Shown: piece by piece, positions 12,001 through 25,700 of the stretch
Layout: each line of letters starts with the position of its first letter
Numbering within the stretch: position 1 is the stretch's first letter
NCBI GenBank assembly: GCA_902729315.2
Contig: LR746269.1
Coordinates: 6,293,501 to 6,357,500 of the forward strand
Length of the DNA stretch: 64,000 nt
Source of the DNA: Spirodela intermedia
Lineage: Eukaryota; Streptophyta; Magnoliopsida; Alismatales; Araceae
Direction of reading: 5' to 3'
The notes under the pieces: generated by a model
The model's input: the letters and a program-made list of their open reading frames with translations, nothing else
The model's database searches: none
What the model was told of the DNA's origin: nothing
Translations under genes and position numbers: made by a program

Positions 12001-12241
12001 CCCGGCTATGATAATTCACAGAAAATAAATAAAGTAAAGTGGAGGGAAATAAATAGAGAAATAGAGCAGCTCCTCCATATCAATCAGGAATTCAGCATCA
12101 TCTAAGTGACCCACCATCTTTTTTTATATTTTTTAATCTCTCTTTCTCTCTCTATTACTCTCAGATAAGAAAGCTGATGCCAAAGACGAGCCCGAGGCCA
12201 TGGACACCACGGGTGCAGACGCCACCCCGGCTCAAGAATGA
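9014..12241 (+). CDS. EBP1: ERBB3-binding protein 1 / proliferation-associated 2G4 homologue
   Basis: EBP1 is a methionine-aminopeptidase-fold protein without peptidase activity that promotes cell growth and ribosome biogenesis in plants. Exons: 9014-9107, 9235-9319, 9429-9593, 9682-9835, 11021-11236, 11325-11461, 11541-11632, 11713-11895, 12165-12241; phases close to 400 residues (Arabidopsis about 390). Landmarks are [90 protein letters not shown] and [15 protein letters not shown], then a lysine-rich tail ([10 protein letters not shown]). An unusual CPGK-free acidic C-terminus ends [14 protein letters not shown]. The longest intron is 9836-11020. All coding exons are intact. Confidence 0.97.
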
Positions 12242-12292
12242 TGGCACCGGAGAAACAGGCCTTCTTCCCTACTCCGACAGCTCTCGACGGGC

Positions 12293-12297
<5 letters not shown>

Positions 12298-12329
<32 letters not shown>
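12298..12329. repeat. (GA)16 microsatellite in the EBP1 3' UTR
   Basis: Uninterrupted GA repeat about 57 bp after the EBP1 stop codon. Confidence 0.95.
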
Positions 12330-12332
<3 letters not shown>

Positions 12333-12674
12333 CTCCCGGCGGATTTAACATCCTCACAAGTCGCCCCCGCCCTTCGCCGAGAAGCGGTGTCTCCTCCACA
12401 GGTGCGGAGTAGATAATTCCGAGGGTTTTTCCTGAATTGTTGTCGGTTAAGTCCCAGGCTCTGAGCTGATGTACTAGTCTAGTAATCATGCCGAAGTCAC
12501 AAGGCAGAAGGCGTATTTATTGGTGACGCCCCAACCAACCCCTCTTGGGAGGGTTTTTTTCCGTTTCAATCGCGATATGAAGCTTTTTTGTTCTGTCGGT
12601 TGGACGCTTTGGGGAGCGCCTCGTTGTCGAGACTTTTCTCTCTTCATGGAACTCGGTTTTGTTCTGCTCACTCT

Positions 12675-12692
12675 CCCCCCCCCCCCCCCCCC
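12675..12692. repeat. 18-base poly-C run
   Basis: Homopolymer of 18 C. The length is prone to sequencing error. Confidence 0.9.
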
Positions 12693-13484
12693 GCCACCAA
12701 CCGCCGTTTACGTTTAAATTTATTTATTTATTTATTTAATAAAGTCCCTCCCCTCTTTATTTATATAATAAATTTACTTCGAAGTTCTCGTTTTATTTTT
12801 TTTATTTATGTACATCGAATAAGCCGTTTTATTTACTTCTGGTTTCTGGGGGAATTTCTCGCTGTCATCCCTCTGCACTCTGGGCCGGGTGATGGGCCAT
12901 GGTTCTTGTTTGGGGCTGGATCTTACGGGCCACGGTCCCTCTTTGCGAATAGCACGTGAGGAATGACGGGATGGACCTAGACCGGGGAGGTGATCATGTG
13001 ACTCAGGAGCTCTCTCTGGGGTAAGAGAGCAACCCCTCGCTGTAGTTTAGTTCCCCAATTTTCAGGAGCCGGTAGACTGAGACAATCATCACTGGCGGCT
13101 GTCCCATTTGCTTTCTCCTCTCTCTCTCTCGCTCTCTCTCGCGTTGAAGGTTTGAACTTTTTTCTATATATGGATATATGTATATACGTTTTAGAGAGAG
13201 AGAGGGAGCTCAAAAGGTGTTCCTTAGTATTCATTGTTTTGGGCACAATAGACAAGAAGCGGGGGTGGGAGATAACATAGACTGGGTGGTGTTTCGTATA
13301 CAACCTCTGGGGTCCTCTGTACAGCATTCCGCAGGAGCAACGCGAATCAGCATCAGCTTTGCATAATAAAAACAAAAAGCCTGAAGCCGAGTAGGAGCCT
13401 GGGAGGAGAACACTATAAATGAGAGACAGAGAGCGGGTGCGTGATTTAGAATGCTGCGGTAGATGAGGGGGGTGGGGGGGGTGG

Positions 13485-13701
13485 TCAGGCCATCTTGAGA
13501 GCTCGCTGCAGCTGGGCGAGCGCCGAGGGATGAATCCTGTTGATGGCCGCGTTGAACGCCTCCTGGCCGTGGAGAGCCGCGCACGCTTGCAGATTCTCCC
13601 TCAGAATGTTCTCCAACGACAGCTGCTTGATCGGGTCCGACGCCCTGATCTGCTCTCATGGCCACGATCCCAAATCATGACACACAAACACACACAGATG
13701 C

Positions 13702-13735
<34 letters not shown>

Positions 13736-16700
13736 TGCCCTTCACCTGTCTCTTCCTCAGCTCTTTGCTCGGTATGCCATTGTACTCGAAGCCCTCACTC
13801 AGGGGCCCAGAAGAGCTGGTGGTGTCACTGCGCCAAAAACAGAAAAAAAAAAGATCTTTAGCTGGGGATGAACACAAGAATTTGCTCCGGATGGTCGAAG
13901 AATCACCTGGAGTCTTCTTCGCTTGCTTCTTCGGATCCCCCTAAGATGACGCTGGTGCAGACACTGGATCAGAGAGAGAGAGAGAGAGAAAGAGAACGGG
14001 CCTGAGTTCTTGGTCTGGAGAGAGAAAGAACGGGTCCGAAGACACCTCGCGAGGGTGAATCTGAGCGTACCTGAGGATCTCGTCGAGTTTATCCATAACT
14101 TCGGGCAATCTGAGCGTCAAAATAATCGTCAGCGCCAGGGCATACGTCTTCCGTTGGACCGCAGTAACGCTGTCGATCTGCGATGGGGAGGTTTCAGCAC
14201 AGAAGAATGGATCAGATCCATGAAATGTGTGAACCCACGATCATATAAAATGGTCCCTCGGAGGTGGATCACAGTGAGACCATCACCCAGAAATCTGAAG
14301 TCCGTTGGTCTATCACATCAGAAGCACAATCATTTATAGCAGTAGTAGCCCGCCCATCAAAATAATTAACACCAGACAAAAAAAAAAAAAAACTGAAGCT
14401 TTACCGAGAATTCTGGTAGCCACGTTGTCGAAGGATAATGGAAACATAAAGAATAATAGACGAGAGGCCGAGGCAAGCACAGTAGGATCATAATCAAGGA
14501 ATTATAGGAGAAAGTCAAAGGAACCAGCTTGGTTAAATGATTACCCATAAAAGTAATAAGCACCAGAAAGGTAAGTTTTTACAGAGATTTGCATGAAAGA
14601 GAAGGGGGGGTTCTTGCAGGGTTACGAAACGGAGTCTTACCCTATCCAGCCATAAGTCAACGAGACAAAGGAGGACGTTCTGATCGATAGAGAGCCCTGC
14701 CTGCTGAAGCACAAAGCCGAGGGAGGGTTCGGAAGCCAAATGGGCGAGATAGCTGGTATTCAATATCAGAAGCCTCGCTATAATGGCCCCACAGGATGCC
14801 CGAACTGATACTGTAGAAGGATTAAGGTCATTCCCCCCACTCAAGCATATGGCAATTAACTTCTACAGAAACAAACCATACGCCAGATGCATTGGATCAG
14901 AATGCAGCAAACTTCATGGGTGTAGACCCAAAATAATAAAATAAATGGTGAAAAAGGAAAGGAGAAGTGTGCACGTCAAGCCCCAGTTACCTGAAGAGTT
15001 CCATAGATCATCGGTGGTGCTTCCATGGGAAAGCACTGCAAGAAGAAGAAGAAGAAGAAGAAGAAGAAGAAGAAGAAGAAGAAAATATATAATTTCCAAC
15101 TGCTTGGAGTTACATAAACGCAAAATTATCATCATTATCATTATCTCTCATAATCCCAAATTTTTTTTTATCATGCAAGTTGTTGGAGATATTCCAAACT
15201 ATGTAACACGAATGATTTGAGAATTATTCTCTCCAAATCATCACTAAGCCCGGCACAAAACAAAAGTATATTTATCTTATAAAATTTGGACAATGCTGGA
15301 TTATATTTAAAAGAACAGTGAAAAATACGATTGGCTTAAACTCCATCCAGGTTTTTCTTTAGCGTAAAAAACTGAAAAAATAAATGACCTTATGGCACAG
15401 CGCTATATCAAGTGAGTAGCCTGTAAAGGGCCTAGTGTCTCCTTTGATCGTGTTTCCTTAGAGAGTATCCATCCTCCCCCCCCGAAAATAAAGAAAAAAT
15501 AAAAAATTGATCGATCTCCACCACAGCTTGGAAGGCTAAACTTCCCGAATTTAGCTTCGCCTTCCGCCACGAACTCAGATCCATGCACTGTAGCCTTCCC
15601 CGTCCTTCAGAATGCAAAAGAACATACCAGAAAAAAAAGACTGACTCGCCTTAATCCTAGTCAGAGATTGGCATGAGTTCGCTGTCTACATGAATAGTTG
15701 AATGTTCAATGTGCGTATATGAGGCTTGGTATGAAAACAGATAAAACATAGAGCTACGGATGTAGATGGCAATCATTAATCAAAATTTTCAGCGAAAAAG
15801 GAAGTAACAACATGACAGTTAGCGAGTAATCAAATCTCTCAGAGAACAAGTATCATGATCTCATGAATCGCAGAAATAAGTGCCAGAGATCATAACAAAA
15901 GCTGACAGCGTGAATAGAATGTTCGTCTCTTGGGACACATTTTTTTGGTATTTGTATCTGCGTGTTCCTCTGTTTTACACGGAATTTTTAGACAACACGC
16001 TTAAAAACGATCATTAAAGTAGATAATTCATAATTCTTCCTCGAGCCATAATCAATCTGCTAAAATAAAGCTCAGATTTCAAAGGCATTCCAAGTAAAGT
16101 ACCTGGACTAGAAGATCAATTATAGGTAGTGTTGAGAGCAGGCCCTTGTCATTAACAGTGCCAACAATGCCTTCAAGAAGTTTAGCTAAACTTGAAGAGT
16201 GCCTGTTCAGGAACTCAGATCCAGCAGATATTATGTAGTCCTCGATGATAATGATGGCTACCTGCACAGTGAAATATAGAAATGAATCATATATGATGAA
16301 AAGAGAAGAAAATTAACATATAAAGCAAAAAAAAAAAACAGATATAAACGCTGTTAAACATTAGATAACGCCGAAAAAAGATCCCTCTAAAAGCTTTCGT
16401 CTAGTTGCTCTCAAAGCCTCTTATCTCTCTCTTCACTCCGGTTCTCCTCCTCATTCGGAGATGTTTTCCCACAAGGTTCTGGTTGTCAAAAGAACTTTCA
16501 TTAGACTCTTATTTTCATTCTTAACAAGGAGGAATCTTGGCGCCTTAATGGACGAGAGGAAGACCATTATATTACAAGATTTTATCCCACAGTAATCGAC
16601 ATTCAAGTCTCGAGTTCTAAGACTGAAACATTTTGTATGCGGCTTTACAGGGCTCGTAACCACAGTAGGTGAACGCGAAGATTGTATTTGGATTGAACTA

Positions 16701-19700
16701 CGAGATTCGTGGCACCCTGGTTCTTTGCTTGTGGAACTAACAAAATTATATTTTTAATCTGGCACAGGAAAAAGACGAGATCAAGAGATGAACAGTTTCC
16801 ATGGACCTTGAAGAATTACAGACCTGGATTATGATAACAGGATGATTCATCTAGAGCTGTGTTAAAATAATAAAGGTGGGAATCCTGGCTAGATTATCTC
16901 AAATGACTTTTTTTTCACGCTCCAAAATATACATGGATTTAAAGATACAGTTGTTGAGTGGAGTAATGAAGAGGCAAGTACCATTATAGTGAAATTCATC
17001 AGAAAACCGAAAACACCTCAGACTGCTCTCTTTCATATACACTAAGGCACTTTCTGGTCAAAGTACTGATCATCCACCACCACCACCACAGGATCTTAAT
17101 TTCGGGGATCTTGGCAGCAAAAACTAGAAAGTATCATCAATTAATATAGACATTATATGGAGAGAATTTCCCAATTTTAGAAAATTTATGTTTCGATTAA
17201 ATATTCCTCTTCATCTTTTATTTCCATTACATTCCCCGTTTTTCTTCAGATTACAAAAGTTTGTGTAATTTAATATTCTCAACGCTGACTATTTACAAAA
17301 GTGACCAAAGAACATAACAATCAGAGGAAGAGCGAAGTAACCAAGAATGGCTTATTCCCTGGCAATGCATCAAGAGATAACACGTAATATACTGAAAAAG
17401 GATGACAAGCATAAGAATTAATATTCAAATTCATAATCTTTAGATGAGTGAAAGAGCAATCCCAGAAGAAGAATCCGACCTGTAAATGATCAAAGTTCCG
17501 TTCCATAATGCCTAATAAATAGGGAAAGAAATCTAGTAGTTGAGGAATCAACGACGGTGCATGAGAGAGAGTGGCTTCCCATAGCTGCAAAAAAACCATA
17601 TCCAATTGGATAAATCTAAGCAGGTAGACTTAACCAATAATTGGAAAGGACTAAAAGGTTGTATACTGACCAATACACTGTCTTCCAAAAGGTTGAGTTC
17701 ATCTGGATTATTTATGTCAATTCCCTTTTGAAGAATAGGTAATAGCATGTCATAACAAATGGGTGACTGATAACCAAGAGAGTACACAAAATTCCGCAGT
17801 GCAGCTAGAAGTTGAATTTGGAGTAAGCTTTCACCAGTAGACTCCTCCCAAATCTTTAAAAAGAAAGGCACCCAACACAAATTCATTTACCATAAAGGTT
17901 ATATATACACAGGAGAGAGTTCCCTTCTGTGAATGACAATATGTAAATGGCCAAGACCTTTGAACAAGATAATTCAACACTTTCTGTTAAAACAGATAAG
18001 CACTGAGACAGATAATTGATGACAAGTTGCTGAATAATAGACTAAATAAGCAGTAATCAGAACCTAAAAAATGGAGCTATTGACTTGTAAAGTGAACATA
18101 GATTTGTATCAATATCCCAAAAGGAACCAGACAGTATGACAGATTGAACCGAAAAACCACTTGGCATAACCATTCAACTAGAGGTTTGACCGATTAAAAT
18201 CCCCAAATAGCACTCAAGTTGGTGAATATCTTGCTCAAAAGTTGAACGGCCCGTTTCTGATATGGTAAATGAAGCAGTTTTCACAGATTATGCTTTATGT
18301 CTTCACAATCATACAGGAAAATGGAAGAAATTCTCTGAATAGGAGGAACACGCCTCTGATTTTAAAGCAGATGGCTATGAACATGTAAGATGGTGCCAAC
18401 AACTAAGCCTTGAATCAAAACAGAAACCAGATCACATAAGATGATGTTTAACAAACAATCCCTCACGGCCCAGAAATACAACACCCGAGATAAACTTAAA
18501 ACTAGATTGAAATCCAGTGTGTTACAAATCTGTCCAAGAGATATGCACCTTTAATAACCCACTGTGTTCAATTAATAAAAGAACATGATCTCTTGATCTT
18601 GTTGACTACATATCACCCCAGATCAAATTATGTCTTTGAACACCCTTCCATGCACTTAATATCCATTTCCTCAGCTTACAGCCAGTTTACAGGCTGAACA
18701 AAGTGGTCAATCTTACGCCACATAATGCACAACATCCTCGAATTTCAAGGTAGTGCCTGAGATTACAGCATCAAGGAAAATAATCTCTTCCATCTTCTGA
18801 TATAACAGGGGTTACTTACTGATGTTCCTTCACCAGCGCATTAACATTGCTTTTTTTTATTTTTATCTACATAAGTCGATCTACAATATTTCGTCATTTT
18901 GGGAACAGGGAGAAGAAAATATATCGTTACATCAATTTGTGATCATCTTTCAGAAAACAAAAATCAGATTACTTTTCACCGAGCAATTTGCCAAAAAAGA
19001 GGGAAAAGTGGGAACGGGTTTTTAGTATAGTAAAATAATAAAATAGCTTGAAATAATACATCCAAATCTCACAGCGCATCTACACTATATCCAGACAGAT
19101 AATAAGACCATACATTATTTGACCATGAAGGTTATATTGATTCTCAGCAGGAACATTAAATCTCAATTAAATCGAAATAAACTATGTATGCTTTGGCATG
19201 TTTCATGACTATGATTGAGCAAATAGTGACTTTGCGTAAGGTCATCGACAACAAATGTCAAGTAAGCTTGATGGTCAACTAGCATAATAATTTATCGACC
19301 ACAATTGCACAGGCAACCACATAATGCTACGTCTGCAAACTAAACAATCATAAATGCAAAAAAAAGCATACTTTCTGGAAGAATTCTGCCAAATGCTTTG
19401 CAAATGGAGTTATCTTCTCACCAGCATGTTCCATAGACACCGAAATCAAATTCAAAACCTGAACCTGACAGTTTGAAAAAAGTTACTCAATTTCAGAACG
19501 CATAGCATATGGTAGAATCAACAATAAGGAACTCAGTAATAGCACAATACTGATTCCGAAGCACAATGGCAGAATGTAAAAGCAGAGATCAGACAGCATT
19601 TAATCAAATAAACGCCATCACAAATACAAAATGAACATTTCAAAGAAACTTTTCAGACGAAGAAAAGGTAATAGCATCAAGACAGATGAATGCCTTATTT

Positions 19701-22700
19701 AGTGAGACCTTTGTATGCTTCTTAAGTGAAGACCAATCACAGTGATTACTTGCGTCCTAGAATGAGGACTTTTGAGGCTCCACTTTGAAGAAGACCAAAC
19801 AAAGATTATTGTGATGAAGCCCACTGAGGCCAGCATAACTCCATTTCTTTAAGCAAGTCTTCTTTGAAATAAAAAAATCTCTTACTAGTAAGCACATACT
19901 TTTCAAATTTCTGGATGAAAAGCCTTCAGATCATCAGGAAGAGAGGCTCCTAGGACTCCTGCAGTAGATGCCTCCTTTCATGAATATCCGATTTAGTTTA
20001 TTGATGGCTTTGGTGTTCGCTCAATGATCTTAATGGAGCTAGCTCAAATTTCCAGATGAAGAGATACCTCCATGAATTAGTAAGAATGCCACGCAGAGAC
20101 AAAAAATGTAAAAATCTTCGTGTATAAGTTCTGTTATGGCTTCTAAATGATTGCTTTGTACCATTGTTTTTAGGTTCTTATCCTCATGCATAATGCCTTC
20201 TTTTCTTGATAACGTTCTACATCCCATTTATTGCTAAGAATTAATGATGTTTACCACAATGAACTCATTCCTGCTTTATTACAAAATATAATGAGGTTTC
20301 CAAATGCATATAGCACGCGGATGTGCGTCATCAATGCAATGAGCCCCCAACAAGAAGGTACAGATAAATAGGTCAGGTAAAAATCCCAAACATTGATGTC
20401 ACTGAGACATGTGACAGTTAAATCGATATTTATTGACATCATGCACAAAGGACAGATGAAAGTCAGACAAACCAACCTTTGAGTCAAACTCTTGAACATC
20501 CTCCATTAACTTAAAACATGCACCCCAGCAAGTAGGCAGAAGCTCATTAAAACCTTCTTCAGAAATATTACAATCCCCAATAAGAAAGCATAACGAGCGA
20601 CATGATGCCAGCTGAATGGGAGGGCACACCCATCATGTTAGTGAAAAATCAATATTCAAGATTTCTACAAGGGAACTTGCATAATACAAAATTCAAGATA
20701 TGAGACTGGCAGGCATACCCTAACAGCAACATCGGAGTCTTGAAGCAATCTAATCAAAGCACATGAAACCATTTTTCGGGTGTCCCCTTTAATCTGCAAG
20801 AAAGAAAACACAAATTTTGAAATATTTCATAGAAGAATTCAAAGTTCAAAGCTTACATACACGAAATAATCACAAGCATCAAAATGCACAGTTCACCAAC
20901 AAAAAAAACCACACAGAGCACTTAAAAAATGAATAAAGCAAATAAAAAAAGGAGCAGCGAAAATTGACAACTAAACATAAGATGAAATAGAGGCAAATAC
21001 ACATGAAACTTCAACCTGTAGACATTCCACATCTATCATCCACACGATTTCAAATGAAGATTTAACGATCGCCAAGGATTTCCAACATATTGTTGAAAGA
21101 TATACTGATATCTACAGTAAGATTCATTTTCTGATTTTAGAGGCATGGTTTTACAGCTAAGATCATGTTCATTTGCACCTCTCTAAATCCTTCAATGTGG
21201 AAGCTATAAGAATGGCAACGCAATCACAACAGAACCAAAGCTATAAGAGTGAAAGGCTATGACATTTCGTAAATCTATTGTCGACAGAACTCGCTGGCCA
21301 GAACCATGAGTACCCAACATAATAAAATAGGTTGGAAACCAACTCAATGGAGCACAGCTGTCAATTAGGGTAGAATTGAGTGTATTTTATTGGTTACACA
21401 GTTATAACCCAACGGTTCAGGCTCATTAAGTGTGGATCCCATTTTCATTCTTTTTCTATTTGACCTTTTCAAACTCCTTTTGGTAATTTCACCCTATTTT
21501 TCAGATTTCCAAATGTAAAATCTCACTGGTCTCTAGATCTCTTTTTCTGTATTTTCAGATAACTTGACTTCTGGATTATGTACTTAACCTAACCCTGTCC
21601 CATGCTCCCAAGTCCTGATAGAGGAATGCAAAGTGAGATCTATACAATGGCTATCACACCCATACTCCATGCCAGTTAAAAATTTAAATGCAAAGCTTGC
21701 TCTAACACATTTCGCTCTTTGCATGAAATAAAGCCAAGGAAGCGGAGAAAACGCAGATTTTTAATTTAACAGACAAAGTGACTGTAGTAGGTAAAACTCT
21801 TGCACTCTATATTAAAAGTGACTGCGACCATTTAACAGAACTGATTTTTATAGATATACGTGTTAACGTGTTTAATAATATATGAATGTAGAAGGTAATA
21901 GGCTCACTACCATTGTGTATGAGTCATCTACATTTTAGGGCCATAAGGCAGGCATATATTAGGTCACAGTGTGTAATGCGCATTCCCTTCTTTACACATA
22001 AATAGGTGAAAAGAGGGGGCAACATACTGTAACCCTAATATTTTACGTTTATTTCAACACAAGATAAGAGCCTAGAGTTAAGGTTCCCTAAGGTTTCTCA
22101 TGCTGCCATTGCCGTGACCACTGCTGCTGACCTCAACCTCTCCATCTTTGATGAGAGAGAGGCAGTGATGGCAGCTCACCCATGCACTATAGTTCTGTGG
22201 ACCTCATCACCGAACTGCCAACAGAATGTGAAGGAGATGCCCACAAAATCACACATTGCAGCATCTGCTCGCAGGCAGAGTCATGAATGACACCTCCTGC
22301 ACCATCAGGGGAAGCCAGCTGCCACCCGTGCTGCTCACCGTATCTGTGTCCATCTTCTCCTTCCTCATCGGAAACAGTACACCAGTTTGAACGATGAGGC
22401 TGCCCTCTTCCTTGATCTATTCTGTAGATTCTTCTTGAGTTGAAACTCTCCTACTCGGTCTATATGTACTCTCTTAGCCTTCTTCCAGTTCTGTTTTTCC
22501 CTTTTCCGTAGCAAGTAGTACAGGACCTTAAGATCATCCACCTTGTCCACCACCCCATCTGCCACAGGCATTTTCAGCTTTGTTTGCTTCGCCAGCTCTA
22601 AACTTCTTGTATGCAACCCTAGAAATGTCAATTCCTCCCCAACTTCCGTCTGGACTCAGCATTGAAGCTTCTACTGCTTCCTTTGTCCTCTCTACTGTAG

Positions 22701-25700
22701 CATTTGTGTTATTGAGGCTGCTCAGTCCGCCTTGGCAGGAACATCTTCCACAACACCTACTACTACCCCTTAGGCTGCCTCTTTGTTCTCTCTGCAGCCA
22801 CAATCTTCTGCAGCTTCTGCCCCATCTCGCGGGTACTGAAATGCCAGCAGCATCAGGAGCATTACCAGCATCTTTTTCTCCAAATTAAGCTTCGATTTAT
22901 CTTCCGCACATGTTCCTTGTTTTTTCGGTTCTTTACAAGTAGTAGTCTTCCATATGCGGGAAAAAAACGTATAATTAAGTGTCAGGTTGTTGGTTAGTTT
23001 CCTAATTTGGCTGAGTATCCTATAAATCGTGGGATTCAACCTAGGTAGTTTTCCTTTTCAGAGGAGGGGTAATTGTACGCAACTAGCAATTGTTCAATGA
23101 ATTGATATGACAGGCATTTTCCCCAGTGTTTACTCTTGTTTGGTTTGCGTCACCAGACGTCACCATATCCTCTGTAACAATCTAGAGGAGGAATTTATAT
23201 ATTTGCTCCAGCTTGGGGGAGTTTTAGATAGTCTATCAGAATACATGTATAATAGGCCACCTATTATCGTATATTTGTGAGTCATTTTGAATACAGGCCC
23301 AGTAGGCTGGTCCATGTTCGGTCTTGTGATGTAATGTACACTCTCTTCTCCGTGTATAAATAAATGCTTTGATGACTATGCATTGAAACCCAAATATTAT
23401 CCTTCTGTTCCAACAGTACATCCATTTGAAAAGATGTACATGCCTTCAAAATCAATATAGAAAGAAAAAAAAAGCAAAAGCAAATAATACTGAGTGAATG
23501 CAACATTGGAAGAAATACAAAATGTACAAGAGAAAATGCTGACCTCAGAAACCCATTGTCCAAGTACCAATGCAATTTTTCGATGAATAATACGCATATT
23601 TGGATGGGAGTTTGAAAGTTCAACTGACAGAGTACCATTAAACCTACATTCAACAACCTTAGATAAGTGATTACGTGCTACTTAGAAATAACATCATTCC
23701 AGTTAGCAGAATTGAACAAAGAAATTCTGTGATTCTAAAAAAGAGAGCCATCCACTAATACTCTACGCCTATAGAAAGTATGAATGAGCATGGACATGCA
23801 GGCAAAATCTAACACAAATATCACCTCAGTACACATTTTGGAAAGCACATATGCTAACGGATGCATAACTGTTTTGTATATTGCCAACATCTTCATTAAG
23901 AATGCATCAATGATAGAAGAAATCGAGTGGAGAAAAATAGCCCAGCCGCTTCTCACACAATTTGACCTGAGAGCAATACCGTTGCTTCATATTTTATTGT
24001 CACAAAGTTTCCTGTTGAATGAACTAGAGATAATACTAGACGTTAATTTTAGGTCTTTTAAAGAAGAAATCAGCATGCGTAGCACAAAACGTTGAATTTC
24101 AATGAGATGACAAATGCAGTATTATAAATGAAAGAAAAAATCAATGGTGTTTTATTGTTTGGAGCATACATGACATTTAAGTTACTGTACTAATGAATAC
24201 TTGCCTATGGAATACAGACAGCACTTCCCTATAAGTAGTCACTATCAGTAAATTGGGACGTTTTAACCTGACTGGTAAATGGAATGACGATTTTCCTCCT
24301 TTAGTGGAATATTTTGGAACTGGAAGGGTGAACAGTAGATGTCTTTGTAAGAGTTAGTCACTTAAATAGGGACTCTGTGCAGAGCAATCCCTCTCTTCTA
24401 GAATTTAGTGGTTAGAAGTTTACTATCTCATCAGACCAGCATCCAAAAGATTTGTTCATACATGAGAACAACTTAGAACTAGATGCAAATAAGCCTATGA
24501 CAATATTACTTGACAGGGGTATCCCTAATGGAAAACTGTAACTAATGAATACTTTCAGATACAGTTTATGTGGTTCGGATACCTCCATAATTTGGTTCTA
24601 GGAGCCAAGTTTGTTTGAATTACAGGAATGGAAACTATATGGAAAATCCTTTTTCTTTAATAAGATTATAGTGGATAATCTAAAGATAAGTAAATATAGC
24701 TCTAGCTAGAATCAATAAGATAATATTTTCAGTAAACTCCCTGTGCGAACTCAACCTATTCCGTGGATTTTATAGTTTCATGGGGATTCAGCAGACATCA
24801 TGGCTCAATTTGCACAATATATGAAAGAAAAATAAAACATTTTCTCAAAACTCAATTATGCGTAAATGTGCACAGACAATCCCTTTAATAGAATAGAACC
24901 TCGTCACATTCCTTACCACCTGAATATATTTTATCCACACAAGAAATCTACGTGCAAGACTTCAGTAATTGCATACTTCGCTTGTTGTAGATGGCCTTGA
25001 TATTAAGAACGCCACAACTACTAAAAGAATTTCACCTACAGTATTCCTGACTTAGAGTAAACACGGAGTGAACTGAAATTTAGAGATATCAGAGACTAAA
25101 AATCGCCGTTTATGCCACAGAACAGCTAAGCACAAACAATGAGTGAACTACAATTATCAGAGTCCAGGGTGGTCAATTGTTAAAGGAAATCGAGAGATGT
25201 GATTCAGGGTCCAAACTGTGATTTTAAGAATGTGACAAATGAACAATAGCGAACAAGAAATATTTTCAGGATCCACGTCTCAGACAGATATGCTACCATT
25301 TTTTTCTTTTGAAAGTGGATAGTGCAATATAGTCACTAAATAAAGATGGAAACTATGTGCATATTATACCAGTCACTCAAGCTAAAATAGCCCGAGAGCT
25401 CATAGTACACATGTCCAGCGGCAGTGTATGCAGCATCCTTCAGGAGCATTCGAGGAGTAATCTCAATTTCTACAGCAGGGCAGCTATCCATTGCCTCCCG
25501 AAGGAGAGAGACAATCACAGGAGAAAGCAGCTGCACGTAATATAAACATAAAATAATTTTAGCCAAAGTTCATGACAATGACAAATCATTGGCAAAGTGG
25601 AATACTAACTTGTCTATAGTTTTCAAAAAGAACAATGTATAATGCTTCAGCGCACGGCCTAACTTTTTCAGTCCACTGAATCATGTCCTGTTCATGGTGA

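Larger units (their letters stand above)
12242..13484. other. Convergent EBP1 / importin-11 3' intergenic region
   Basis: Holds both 3' UTRs and no supported gene. It contains a (GA)16 run at 12298-12329, an 18-base C run at 12675-12692, TATTTATTTATT-type AT sequence, CT-rich stretches near 13117-13142 and a G-rich tract near 13466-13482. Confidence 0.6.

Noticed and set aside
22365-23039. Open frames in the importin-11 intron between exons 11 and 12
   Set aside because: They lie in the interior of the short LTR element and show no recognisable domain on either strand.
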